Shown here piece by piece: positions 1-8,307 of a stretch of 64,000 bases of DNA (positions within the stretch are counted from its first letter, which is position 1; each line of letters opens with the position of its first letter). The notes under the pieces are model-generated. The model made no database searches, was not told the DNA's origin, and saw only the letters and a list, made by a program, of their open reading frames with translations. This DNA comes from Micromonospora sp. LH3U1 (GTDB lineage Bacteria > Actinomycetota > Actinomycetes > Mycobacteriales > Micromonosporaceae), in the NCBI RefSeq assembly GCF_028475105.1, contig NZ_CP116936.1, positions 3,409,501-3,473,500 on the forward strand. The letters run 5' to 3'. The translations under genes were made by a program, and so were the position numbers.

Positions 1-299
1 TGCTGCACCTGCTGCGCGACCGGCTGCCGGTGGACGAGAGTGTCGAGTTCGCCCAACAGTTGCCGGTGCTGGTCCGCGGAATCTACTTCGACGGCTGGGT
101 TCCGTCCGACGTGCCGATCAAGCTCAACCGGGACGACTTCCTCTACGAGGTCCGTCAGGGCTTTCCGTACGACGCGAAGGGCGGCCCGGAGCGGGTGACG
201 CAGGTGGTGCTGGACACCCTGCGCCGACACGTCACCCAGGGCGAGTGGCAGGACGTGAAGGACACCATGCCCAAGGACCTCGCCATGATGATGCCGTGA
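1..299 (+). CDS. DUF2267 protein, C-terminal part (5' end outside window)
   Basis: The open frame runs in from the window edge and ends at TGA 297-299. The visible part has the DUF2267 pattern: a helix ending RDRLP, then an acidic stretch, AQQLPVLVRGIYFDGW, and a C-terminal helical part (VTQVVLDTLRRHV). The GTG at 30 is in frame, but the preceding codons read LHLLRDRLP, which is family-like, so 30 is almost certainly not the true start. DUF2267 proteins are small soluble helical proteins of unknown function that are common in actinomycetes. A strong hairpin follows directly. Confidence 0.75.
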   Translation, partial: LHLLRDRLPVDESVEFAQQLPVLVRGIYFDGWVPSDVPIKLNRDDFLYEVRQGFPYDAKGGPERVTQVVLDTLRRHVTQGEWQDVKDTMPKDLAMMMP

Positions 300-311
300 C
301 GGTCTGACGAC

Positions 312-346
312 CTGAGCCCGCCCGACGACCCGTTGGGCGGGCTCAG
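312..346. terminator. Bidirectional hairpin terminator between convergent genes
   Basis: There is a perfect 12-bp stem (312-323 with 335-346) around an 11-nt loop. It sits between the DUF2267 stop and the convergent DUF72 stop and overlaps the last codons of the latter. No long T tract follows, as is usual for high-GC actinomycete terminators. Confidence 0.75.
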
Positions 347-1125
347 TCGTCGCTGATGTCCGCCTCGGCGGCGGTTGGCACCCGCGATACCGGGTGCCCG
401 GCCCCACGGGCCAGCGCGGCGAACGCGACCGCATCCACGATGGCGGCGCCGCCGGGGTCGTTGTTGAAGTAGACGTACGTCGGCTCGTCCGCGCCGAAGG
501 CGTCGGTCAGCCGGCTCACCCAGGATCGGAGCGCGGCGCGTCCGTACCGGGGCCAGGGCCGGGCCCGCCCCTCGTGCAGTCGAAGGTAGCCGAAGTCGGT
601 GGTGCGCCAGCGCGGGGCGACCGGGCGCCCCAGCCGGTCCGCCCAGACCAGCGCCGCCCGACGCCGTTCGAGCACCGCCCGGGTGGCGTCGGTCCACCAG
701 GAGGGGTGGCGGGGCTCCACCGCGACCCGCACCTTCCTCGGAAACAGCCGAAGTGTGGCGTCGAGCGCCTCGGGGTCCGCCCGCAGGTTCGGTGGCAGTT
801 GCAGCAGCACCGGGCCGAGCCGGTCACCGAGCGCGGTGGCGCGACCGAGGAACCGGGCCACCGGCTCGGCCGGGTCCCGCAGCCGTTTGATGTGGGTGAG
901 GTAGCGGCTCATCTTCACGGCCACGCAGAAGTCCGCCGGGGTCCGTGCCCGCCAGGCGGCGAAGGTGTCCCGCTCCGGCAGCCGGTAGAAGGCGTTGTTG
1001 ACCTCGACCGTGGCGAACCCGTCGGCGAAGTGCTCCAACCAGAGCCGTTGCGGCAGCCCTTGCGGATAGAAGCGGCCCCGCCAGTCGCGGTACTGCCAGC
1101 CGGACGTGCCCACCAGGATCACCAC
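343..1125 (-). CDS. DUF72 family protein (YecE-like)
   Basis: This 260-residue protein has the usual DUF72 length and a TIM-barrel-like pattern: an N-terminal VGTSGWQYRDWRG, then VEVNNAFYRLP, a central VLLQLPPNLRADP, EPRHPSWW, and a C-terminal TYVYFNNDPGG. All of these are family signatures. The function of DUF72 is not established; a role linked to nucleic acid or metal chemistry has been suggested. It is transcribed alone and converges on the DUF2267 gene. The ATG at 1125 fits the family N terminus. Confidence 0.9.
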   Translation of the reverse strand: MVILVGTSGWQYRDWRGRFYPQGLPQRLWLEHFADGFATVEVNNAFYRLPERDTFAAWRARTPADFCVAVKMSRYLTHIKRLRDPAEPVARFLGRATALGDRLGPVLLQLPPNLRADPEALDATLRLFPRKVRVAVEPRHPSWWTDATRAVLERRRAALVWADRLGRPVAPRWRTTDFGYLRLHEGRARPWPRYGRAALRSWVSRLTDAFGADEPTYVYFNNDPGGAAIVDAVAFAALARGAGHPVSRVPTAAEADISDD

Positions 1126-1278
1126 CCCATCCTGGCACCGTCACCGCCACGGGTGAACCGCCCGTGTCGACCTGGTTCGACGTCTACGGTGAGGGTTAGA
1201 GAAGATCGCGCGTGGGGTACCACCCGCAGCACGACGAACCCCGGCGTACGGCGGGGCGGCACACCCGAGGGAGTACCA

Positions 1279-1584
1279 ATGGCACTCAACGATGACGATA
1301 TGCAGACCACGGGCGGCGGCGGCGCGGAAGGCCCGGCCGACGGTGGCGCGACCCCCGGCCAGCACGACGGTGGCGCCGATGGCGGCGCCGAAGGCCCGGC
1401 TGACGGTGGTGCCACCCCGGGTCAGCACGACGGTGGCGCCGACGGCAGCGCGGAGGGTCCCGCCGACGGTGGTGCCACCCCGGGTCAGCACGACGGTGGC
1501 GCCGACGGCAGCGCGGAGGGTCCCGCCGACGGCGGTGCCACCCCGGGCCAGCAGGACGGCGGCGCTGACGGCAGCGCCCGGTAG
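1279..1584 (+). CDS. Small Gly/Ala/Asp-rich repeat protein; candidate oxygenase substrate
   Basis: This 101-residue ORF starts at ATG 1279, preceded by a purine-rich GAGGGAG (1267-1273). A 14-residue leader (MALNDDDMQTTGGG) is followed by four tandem 21-residue units (residues 15-35, 36-56, 57-77, 78-98) and a final SAR. Each unit reads G/S-A-E-G-P-A-D-G-G-A-T-P-G-Q-H-D-G-G-A-D-G. The His at 29, 50 and 71 is replaced by Gln at 92 in the last unit. There is no signal peptide, membrane segment or Cys. The stop is 9 bp before a JmjC oxygenase gene, so the two are probably co-transcribed. I do not recognise a family. Family knowledge of protein-hydroxylating JmjC enzymes suggests it may be the substrate or a peptide precursor, but that is inference. 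Confidence 0.7.
   Translation: MALNDDDMQTTGGGGAEGPADGGATPGQHDGGADGGAEGPADGGATPGQHDGGADGSAEGPADGGATPGQHDGGADGSAEGPADGGATPGQQDGGADGSAR
1321..1572 (+). repeat. Four in-frame 63-bp tandem repeats
   Basis: Four consecutive 63-bp units encode the 21-residue repeat. Units 2 to 4 are nearly identical in DNA, which suggests recent duplication, while unit 1 differs at several synonymous sites. All changes preserve the reading frame, so the array appears to be selected as protein. Confidence 0.9.
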
Positions 1585-1593
1585 CGACACACC

Positions 1594-2868
1594 ATGACGC
1601 ACCTCGACCCGCCGGACGGCCACGGCCGTCCGGCGGTTCCGTCCGCACACGCCGCCGCGGCGCTGGCCCGCTGCGTCTCGGTCGAACCGGCCAAGTTCGC
1701 CGCCGCGCACTGGGGACACACCCCGCTGCTGTCCCGCGCCGCCGAGCTGCCCGACTCGGCCGGCTTCACCGACCTGCTCAGCCCCGCTGACGCCGACGAG
1801 CTTCTGAGCCGGCGCGGTCTGCGTACCCCGTTCCTGCGCGTCGCCAAGGACGGCCAGTTGGTCGCGGCAGCGCGCTGGACCGGCGGCGGCGGCGCGGGGG
1901 CCGAGATCGGCGACCAGGTGCTCGACGAGCGGATCCTGGAGCAATACGCCTCCGGCGCCACGCTGGTGCTGCAGGGTCTGCACCGGATCTGGCCGCCGCT
2001 GGTCGACTTCGCCCGCGACCTGGGGCTCGCGCTCAACCAGCCGCTGCAGATCAACGCCTACCTCACCCCGGCGGGCAGCCAGGGATTCGCCACCCACTAC
2101 GACACCCACGACGTGTTCGTGCTCCAGGTCGACGGCCGCAAGCACTGGCGTATCCACCCGCCGGTGCTGCCCGATCCGTTGGAGAAGCAGCCGTGGGGTG
2201 GCCGCGCCGACGAGGTCGGTGCCACCGCGCAGGGTCCCGCAGCGCTCGACGTGGTGCTCGCTCCGGGCGACGCCCTCTATCTGCCCCGGGGGTGGCTGCA
2301 CAGCGCGCAGGCGCAGGACGCCAGCTCGTTGCACCTGACCGTGGGCATCCGCGCGCTGACCCGATATGCCCTGGTCGAGGAGTTGCTCGCGCTGGCCGCC
2401 GAGGACCAGCGGCTACGGGCCAGCCTGCCGTTCGGCACCGACGTCGCCGACCCGGACGCCATCGAGCCGGAGCTGACCGAGACGGTGGAGGCACTGCGGG
2501 ACTGGCTGCTGCGCGCCGACCCGGGCGCGGTCGCCGCGCGGCTGCGGCAGCGGGCCTGGCCGGCCGCCCGGCCGGCGCCGATCCGACCACTCGCCCAGGC
2601 CGACGCGCTCGCCACCCTGGACGCCGACTCCCGGGTCACAGTGCGGCCCGGCCTGCGCTGGCAGCTCGTGCCGCACGGCGCGGACACGGTGGCGCTGCGG
2701 CTGTTCGACCGCACCATCACCCTCCCGGCCGGCTGCGAGCCGGCGGCTCGCGCTCTGCTCAGCGGCACGGTCACCCGGGTCGGTGACCTACCCGGGCTGC
2801 CCGACGACGCCGACCGGGTCACGCTGACCCGCCGACTGCTCCGCGAGGCCGTCCTGGTCCCGGCCTGA
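1594..2868 (+). CDS. JmjC/cupin-4 type Fe(II)/2-oxoglutarate oxygenase (YcfD/RoxA-like)
   Basis: This 424-residue protein has the bacterial ribosomal-oxygenase architecture. A cupin-4/JmjC core carries the iron facial triad: H168 and D170 in THYDTHD and H236 in LPRGWLHSA. The core is followed by a dimerisation and winged-helix-like C-terminal half (about residues 255-424). Known members hydroxylate Arg or His side chains of ribosomal proteins (YcfD on uL16; MINA53 and NO66 on His). The start at ATG 1594 has no good ribosome site, which fits coupling to the repeat gene ending at 1584. The neighbour has a His in three of its four repeats, making it an attractive substrate. A ribosomal target is the conventional alternative. 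Confidence 0.85.
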   Translation: MTHLDPPDGHGRPAVPSAHAAAALARCVSVEPAKFAAAHWGHTPLLSRAAELPDSAGFTDLLSPADADELLSRRGLRTPFLRVAKDGQLVAAARWTGGGGAGAEIGDQVLDERILEQYASGATLVLQGLHRIWPPLVDFARDLGLALNQPLQINAYLTPAGSQGFATHYDTHDVFVLQVDGRKHWRIHPPVLPDPLEKQPWGGRADEVGATAQGPAALDVVLAPGDALYLPRGWLHSAQAQDASSLHLTVGIRALTRYALVEELLALAAEDQRLRASLPFGTDVADPDAIEPELTETVEALRDWLLRADPGAVAARLRQRAWPAARPAPIRPLAQADALATLDADSRVTVRPGLRWQLVPHGADTVALRLFDRTITLPAGCEPAARALLSGTVTRVGDLPGLPDDADRVTLTRRLLREAVLVPA

Positions 2869-2899
2869 CCCACTGCGGGTTCGATCAGAGGCAGAGCGG

Positions 2900-3562
2900 T
2901 CAGCGGCCGAGCACGAGCAGCAGGACGGTGGTGACCGCCCCGGCGCCGAGGACCACGGTGATCGGCTGCGGGCCGAGCACCGCGTGCCGGCGGTCGGCCA
3001 CCACCCGCGCCGGCACCAGGCCGATCAGGGGCCCGAGCAGGGTCACCACCAGAGCCAGCACCGGCATCCCGACCGCCAGGTCGCCGCCGTACCCGACGCC
3101 GAGCGCACGGGCGCCAGCACCCAGCGCGTACGCCAGCACAGCGCCGGCCACCCCGCAGAGCGCCAGCAGTGGGTTGACCGAACCCGGAAGCTCACCCGGC
3201 TGCCCGGCCCGGTCGAGCAGGTCCCGGGCTCGTCCGAGCAGCAGCACCGGGTCGGTGGCCCCGCTGCCGTTCGCGGGTGCGGGCGGGCCGCCGAGCCGGC
3301 GGGCGCCGAGGCGCAGGCGCACCTGCTGCCACAGGTGGGCCACCTCCGCGTCCACCCGTTCCTGCTGCTCGCGGGCGGCGACGAGTTCCTCCTCCGCAGC
3401 GTGGACCTGCTCGGCGGCGTCGGCGACGGCCCGCTCGGCCGCCGTGCACTGCCGCTCGTACCAGGTGTGCGCCTCGGCGCGTTGCTCCCGCACCCGAGCG
3501 GTCAACTCGGCCAGCCGCCGCAGCTGCGCCGCGTACGACTCGCTGGTCACCGGTTCATTCAT
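2900..3562 (-). CDS. Coiled-coil protein with two C-terminal membrane segments
   Basis: This 220-residue protein has ATG 3562 overlapping the stop of the FtsK-like gene in an ATGA arrangement, so translation is probably coupled. Residues about 10-90 form a charged coiled coil (RLAELTARVREQRAEAHTWYE onward). After a Gly/Pro linker come two hydrophobic segments (about 130-150 and 158-180) and a third near the C terminus (ITVVLGAGAVTTVLLLVLG). It is probably an inner-membrane protein. I do not recognise a family. Conserved placement behind the ATPase suggests it may be its membrane partner, which is inference only. Confidence 0.75.
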   Translation of the reverse strand: MNEPVTSESYAAQLRRLAELTARVREQRAEAHTWYERQCTAAERAVADAAEQVHAAEEELVAAREQQERVDAEVAHLWQQVRLRLGARRLGGPPAPANGSGATDPVLLLGRARDLLDRAGQPGELPGSVNPLLALCGVAGAVLAYALGAGARALGVGYGGDLAVGMPVLALVVTLLGPLIGLVPARVVADRRHAVLGPQPITVVLGAGAVTTVLLLVLGR

Positions 3563-6500
3563 CGAGACGGCCCATAGGGGATGATCACCTGTCCGGTGCG
3601 GTGGACCGCCCGATCGAAGAAGAGTCCCCGCCACGGGCGGGGATACCAGTCCGGGCCGCCGGTGCCCGGGTAGAGCGAGGCGCCCAACTCGCCGCCATGC
3701 GCGTCCAGGGCCACCCAGGCGCCAATCTGGTCGGTGCGGGCGGCCGGCCCACCCAGGTCGGCGCGCATCCGGGCCACACCCCGCCACCAGGCCAGCACGT
3801 GCGTTCGCCGTTCCGGCCCGTCGTGCAGGATCCGGCGCAGCTGCTCCAGACCGGTACGTCGGCCCGCGCGGGCGGCCAGCGCGCCGGCTGCCGCGTCGAC
3901 CGCGAACAGCAGCAGGTAGTGCGGGGTCCCCGGCCCGGTCAGCCCGTCGGCCGTCTCGGCCATCAGCTCGCCCACGGTCTCTTCGTCGTACCAGGCGGCG
4001 TCGTCGGCCAGGTCGTCGTAGAGGGCGCGGGCCATCGGGTCGGCGTCCGGGTCGAGGCAGGCGATCGAGAACCGGGCGGTGCCCGGCGGGTGCTGGCGTG
4101 CCAGCGACCGGGCCGCCGCGTCCAGCACCGCGCACGCCTCGTCCACCCGCGTGCCGAGCACCGCGAGGTTGCGCCCCGGGGCGCGCGGCAGCCGCAGCGC
4201 CGCCGAGCGGGACTGCACGTCGATGATCTCGCCGAGCAGGGCCACCGGGTTACGCGGCACGGTCCCGTCCGAGGGCACGGCGAGCGCCCGGAAATCCGGG
4301 GCGTCCGCCAGCCGGGGGATCGCGTCGCCGTCGAAGAGCCGGGCCGGTGCCGCGTCGGCCGGGCGCATCCTCCACAGCCGGTGCTGCAACCCGCTCCACG
4401 TCTCCCAGTCGCTGGCCGACGGGATACGGGCGACCTCGTTGCCCTCCACCATGCCCGACTCGGCATTGACCACCGCGTGCCAGCGGGGCAGCGACTGCGC
4501 CGCGTCGTTGCGCTCGGCGAGGATCCGTAGCGCCTTGGGCAGCGCGATGCGCAGGGTGAACTGGGCGACCAGCGCGGGGCGACCCCACAGCGCCTCGATG
4601 CCCCGCACGTCCTGGGAGGCGAGCACCAGGTGGATGCCCTGGGACCGGCCGCGCCGGGCCAGGTCCTCCAGCAGGTCGGCCGCCTCCCGGGCGACCACGT
4701 CCCGACCGGCCAGCAGCATCTGGAACTCGTCGACCACCGCGACGATCCGTGGCCAGTGCCCGGTCGGGTCGACCGCCCGCAGCTCGGCCAGCTTGGTCAC
4801 CTCGTGCTTCTTGGCCGCGTCGGCACGCCGGCGCAGCTCCTCGGCGAGGAAGCGCAGCAGCGCCAGCCCGAACTCACGGTCGGTGTTGACGTTGATGCCG
4901 ACCAGACGCATGTGCGGCAGCCAGCTCGGGTCACGCCGGCCCTGCGCGAACCGCGCGAAGGAGACGCCCTCCTTGAAGTCGAGCAGATAGAACTCCAGCT
5001 CGGCGGGGGAGTAGCGGGCCGCCAGCGCGCCGATCCAGGCGAAGATCAGATTGGTCTTGCCGGTGCCCGACGGCCCGCCGATCAGGGCGTGCGGCGGGTA
5101 GTCGCCCAGCGTCAGCCGCACCGGCCGCCCCTGCGGCCCCTCACCGATCGGCGCGGTCAGCCCGTCGGCGGAATCCTCCCGCCACATCAGCTCGGGCGGG
5201 GGCAACAGGTCGGCGAACGGGGTCGGGGGTGGGCCCGCGTTCACCCGGGCGGCGATCTCCCGGCAGGTCTCGGTGACCAGGGTCGCCGGTGGCGACGGGT
5301 CCAGCCGGACCGCCAGCCCGGCCGACCCGCCGATCCGCGCGCCGGACGCCCCGGCCACCACCCGGGTGACCGTGGGATCCTCCGGCAACGGCAGGCCGTG
5401 GACCACCAGGTGCACCCCGCAGGCCGCGCCGGCCCGCACCACCCGTTCCAACTGCCCACGCTCGTGCCGGTTCAGCTCGTCACCACCGAGCAGCACCGCC
5501 ACCCGCCAGGGCTCGGGTCGTCGGCCGGTCGCCGCCGCCAGTTCCCGCAGCGAGGCGTACTCGCCGGCGAGCACCGTCTCGTTGATCCGGCGGATCTGCT
5601 CCACCAGGTCGTCCAGCAGCGGACCCAGCCCCCCGGGGCCGACGAAGGTGAGCAGCCCCGCCGTGCCCAGCGGGGCGAACCCGGCCAGGCCGCCGCCGAG
5701 CTGATCCGGGTCGTACCCGATCAGCCGTACCGCCCCCGGGTCGGCGCGGCCGACGGCCCGCAGCAGCAACGCGGACACCACCGCGTCGCAGCCGGCGCGA
5801 TCGTCCCCGGCGAGGTGTACGTGCCCGGCGTCGAGCAGCGGCACCAACGCGGGTACCGGGTCCACGCCGTCGATCCGGACCGTGCCGACCCGCAGCGCCC
5901 CGGGCGGCTCCGCCCGCCGGGCGGGCGTCGGCGCCCAGCCCGTCCAGTCGGCCCCGGCGCAACCCGGCGCCTCCGCACGGGCGGCGTCGGCGGCGCGCCG
6001 GGCCAACTCGGCGATCCGGGCGGAGTAGCGGGCGTCGATGTCGGCGACGCGGCGGTCCCGCTGGGCGCCCACCCGCTCCGGTACGGCGGACGCCGCCCGC
6101 TGGACCCGGGCCAGCCGTTCCCGCCCGGCGGTCAGCTCGGCCTGGGCGGCGGACAAGCGGGTACGGGTGGCGCCCAACGCCTCGGCGAGGGCGTCCCGGA
6201 CCCGGCCGGCCAGTTGACCGCGCCGGTCAGCCATCGGAGGCCCGACGGGCCGGCGCGTCCCGCCAGGGGCTGCCCGAACGCGGCGGCAGCCCGCCGGAGC
6301 GCTGCCCACCGGCGCCCCCGGCCGCTGAACCGCACCGCCGGGTCGTGGACCCATTCCGGCCGCCCGGCCCGCGTCCGCCGGCTGGCCCGCTCGCGCCGGT
6401 TGCCTCGCTCCTGTCGGCTGCTCCGAGCCTGTCGGTTGCCCCGGGCCTGTCGGTCGGCCCCCGCCCGTCGGCTGCCCCGAGCCCGTCGCTCGGCTCGCGC

Positions 6501-7356
6501 CCGTCGGTTGCCCGGCACCGTCCGAGGGCAGGTCCCGGCCGAGCCGGGCGAGCAGCAGCCCGGTCGCCACGCCGGCTGTCACCGCGGAATCGGCGGCGTG
6601 CGGCGGTTCTCCGGAGGCGCGCGGCGGCGGCATCCGGCACACCCGGGTCAGCAGCGTCTCCAGCACCGGCGGTGGCAGCCCGGGCAGCAGGTCACGGACG
6701 CGCCCGTCCAGCTCCCCGCGCAGCCGGCCGAGGTCGGTGGCGCGGGGAGGGTGCCCCAGCAGCTCACCGGCCAGCTCGCGCAGCAGCGGTGGCGCCAGCG
6801 CCGCCATGCCCAGCCCCACGTCGGCCGGGGCGCGGCGCAGTTCGGTACGCAGTCGGTCCCGGTCGCCGGCGCGCACCCCGTGCACGACGCGGCGCAGCAA
6901 CTCCTGGGAGTCGTCCACGCGCTCGTCCGGTTCGTCGTCGCCGCCGTCGCGCCCGCCGGTCAGCTCCGCCACCCGCGCCGACCACCAGCGGCGCAGCCGG
7001 ACCTGCTCGGCCGGCTCCGGTGCCACGACGGTCGGCCCGGCCGACGGCGGTGTGTCGTGCCGGGGTTCACGCGATTGCGGGCGGGGAGTCGGAGCGCCAC
7101 CGTCGGCGAGCCCGATCGCCGCCAGATACGCCGACAGTTGTTCCTGCGCCACCCGCAGCGCGTAGCCGGCGCTCTCGGCGTGCTCGGTGGCGGCGGACAA
7201 CTCGGGCACCCCCATCGGGTTGGCCGACTCCTGCCGTACCCAGCGCAGTCGCTCCGCGGCCAGGCCGAACTTCTCCAGCGCCTGCCCGAGCAGGGCCACC
7301 GGGAACTCCTCGGTGGCGGCACGGACCTGCCCGCCGACGTCCTCGATGATGGACAT
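3559..7356 (-). CDS. FtsK/SpoIIIE-type ATPase with long N-terminal extension
   Basis: This is a 1265-residue protein. Residues 1-280 are helical and unlike known translocases. Residues about 285-370 are a low-complexity run of GQPTG-like repeats. Residues 375-1265 begin MADRRGQL, have a coiled coil (about 380-460), an inactive-looking ATPase-like region, then a motor domain with Walker A GGPSGTGKT (about 762) and Walker B IVAVVDEF (about 868). There is no FtsK membrane domain or gamma domain, so it is not the cell-division FtsK. It may pump DNA or protein, or act like an ESX EccC, but no EccC-style triple ATPase is evident. It is flanked by a small helical protein (6 bp upstream) and a coupled membrane protein. 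The repeat region may mark a fusion or frameshift joining two genes. Confidence 0.85.
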   Translation of the reverse strand: MSIIEDVGGQVRAATEEFPVALLGQALEKFGLAAERLRWVRQESANPMGVPELSAATEHAESAGYALRVAQEQLSAYLAAIGLADGGAPTPRPQSREPRHDTPPSAGPTVVAPEPAEQVRLRRWWSARVAELTGGRDGGDDEPDERVDDSQELLRRVVHGVRAGDRDRLRTELRRAPADVGLGMAALAPPLLRELAGELLGHPPRATDLGRLRGELDGRVRDLLPGLPPPVLETLLTRVCRMPPPRASGEPPHAADSAVTAGVATGLLLARLGRDLPSDGAGQPTGASRATGSGQPTGGGRPTGPGQPTGSEQPTGARQPARAGQPADAGRAAGMGPRPGGAVQRPGAPVGSAPAGCRRVRAAPGGTRRPVGPPMADRRGQLAGRVRDALAEALGATRTRLSAAQAELTAGRERLARVQRAASAVPERVGAQRDRRVADIDARYSARIAELARRAADAARAEAPGCAGADWTGWAPTPARRAEPPGALRVGTVRIDGVDPVPALVPLLDAGHVHLAGDDRAGCDAVVSALLLRAVGRADPGAVRLIGYDPDQLGGGLAGFAPLGTAGLLTFVGPGGLGPLLDDLVEQIRRINETVLAGEYASLRELAAATGRRPEPWRVAVLLGGDELNRHERGQLERVVRAGAACGVHLVVHGLPLPEDPTVTRVVAGASGARIGGSAGLAVRLDPSPPATLVTETCREIAARVNAGPPPTPFADLLPPPELMWREDSADGLTAPIGEGPQGRPVRLTLGDYPPHALIGGPSGTGKTNLIFAWIGALAARYSPAELEFYLLDFKEGVSFARFAQGRRDPSWLPHMRLVGINVNTDREFGLALLRFLAEELRRRADAAKKHEVTKLAELRAVDPTGHWPRIVAVVDEFQMLLAGRDVVAREAADLLEDLARRGRSQGIHLVLASQDVRGIEALWGRPALVAQFTLRIALPKALRILAERNDAAQSLPRWHAVVNAESGMVEGNEVARIPSASDWETWSGLQHRLWRMRPADAAPARLFDGDAIPRLADAPDFRALAVPSDGTVPRNPVALLGEIIDVQSRSAALRLPRAPGRNLAVLGTRVDEACAVLDAAARSLARQHPPGTARFSIACLDPDADPMARALYDDLADDAAWYDEETVGELMAETADGLTGPGTPHYLLLFAVDAAAGALAARAGRRTGLEQLRRILHDGPERRTHVLAWWRGVARMRADLGGPAARTDQIGAWVALDAHGGELGASLYPGTGGPDWYPRPWRGLFFDRAVHRTGQVIIPYGPSR

Positions 7357-7362
7357 GGCGGC

Positions 7363-7623
7363 CTACAGGGTGGCGACGTAGAGCTGCGCCTGCTCCACCG
7401 CGACAAGTGTCGCGGCGAGACACTCCTCCAGCTCCTGGCTGGCCTGGGTCAGCGACGCCTGGGCCGCCTCCACCGTCTCGTGCCCGCTGCCCTCCAGTGC
7501 GCCGGCCAGGGTCTGCTGCGCCTCGGCCAGCTTTTCGCCGGCCGCCTGCACGGCTGTCTGCCCGTCCCCGATCTGTTGGAGGGCGACATCGATGGCAGCC
7601 TTCAGCTCGGCGACGCTCGCCAC
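7363..7623 (-). CDS. Small helical protein, first gene of the FtsK-like operon
   Basis: This 86-residue protein starts at GTG 7623, chosen because AGGAGG lies 7 nt upstream; the in-frame ATG further upstream lies before that site. The sequence is almost wholly heptad-like helix (VAELKAAIDVALQQI onward), has one Cys and no WXG motif, and is about the size of a WXG100 protein. It ends 6 bp before the FtsK-like gene. The pairing of a small helical protein with an FtsK/SpoIIIE ATPase resembles type VII secretion, but the missing WXG and YxxxD/E motifs leave this open. Confidence 0.75.
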   Translation of the reverse strand: MASVAELKAAIDVALQQIGDGQTAVQAAGEKLAEAQQTLAGALEGSGHETVEAAQASLTQASQELEECLAATLVAVEQAQLYVATL

Positions 7624-7775
7624 GGTGGAACCTCCTGGGGGCGGGGAGATCTCCATTAGAGCCTATCGGCGGTCACGAAAGAACATCCGCCCTGTCGGTG
7701 TTCCTGCCCGCCTGTCCGGTAGGCCCCTGGAAGTGCCGGGAGTCCGTTCTGTGGGAGTCCCAGTGCGAGAACTTC

Positions 7776-8167
7776 TCAGTTGTTGGTGGGGCTCTCGCGG
7801 AGCCAGCGCGGTCCGTACACCTCGGCGCCCAGCGCGGTGACGCGGCCGCGCAACTCCCGGTCGGCGGTGACCACCAGCCGGCGGCGCAGCGGCGCCCCTC
7901 CACCAGCTCGACCACCGTGTCGTCGCCGGAGCCCGCGGCGGAGACCACCCGGACGCCCTCGGTGCCCGGCACGTCCCGCGCGGCCCCCTCGACCACCAGC
8001 ACCACTTCCACCGGGGCCGGCAGTCGAGCCGGCAGCCCGACGGTCGCCACCGGCGCCAGGGAGTCACGCAACCGGGCTGCGGCGCCGGCGCGGTCACGCC
8101 ACCACCCGTTCGGGCGGGAGCCCACCACGTTGGCGCCATCCACGATCAGCAGCGGGGTCTCATCCAT
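7776..8167 (-). pseudogene. NYN-domain (PIN-like) nuclease gene, one frameshift
   Basis: The N-terminal frame starts at ATG 8167 and reads LLIVDGANVVGSRPNGWW, then a GSGDDTVVELVEG block: the conserved acidic residues of a NYN/PIN-like RNase. After that the frame degenerates, while the -1 frame continues with VVTADRELRGRV, GAEVYGPRWLRESP and a stop at 7776. Restoring one base in the run at 7895-7898 joins the two parts into about 130 residues, a normal length. The break is therefore one missing base, either a sequencing error or a recent inactivation. NYN proteins are predicted RNases acting in RNA processing or decay. Confidence 0.75.
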
Positions 8168-8307
8168 TCCGTCAGCCTGCCACCAACGGGCGGCCCTGGC
8201 CCGATGCCACTCCCGGGATGCCGGTGCTCCGCCTTCCGCGGCGTTTGTCGGCCCGCGCGCCGGGTAGCCCCTGCCGACCGTGCCGCGCCCTACTGCGGAG
8301 GAGAGAC

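Noticed and set aside
1321..1572. Tandem 63-bp repeats as CRISPR or satellite DNA
   Set aside because: There are no spacers; units are in frame, synonymous changes keep the protein, and a ribosome site precedes the ORF.
1141..2334. 397-residue minus-strand frame opposite the repeat protein and oxygenase
   Set aside because: The composition is that of an antisense shadow, and the plus-strand oxygenase motifs are decisive.
4630..7659. 1009-residue open frame on the plus strand
   Set aside because: It lies antisense to the FtsK-like gene, has Pro/Arg/Gln-rich composition and no domain pattern; a high-GC shadow.
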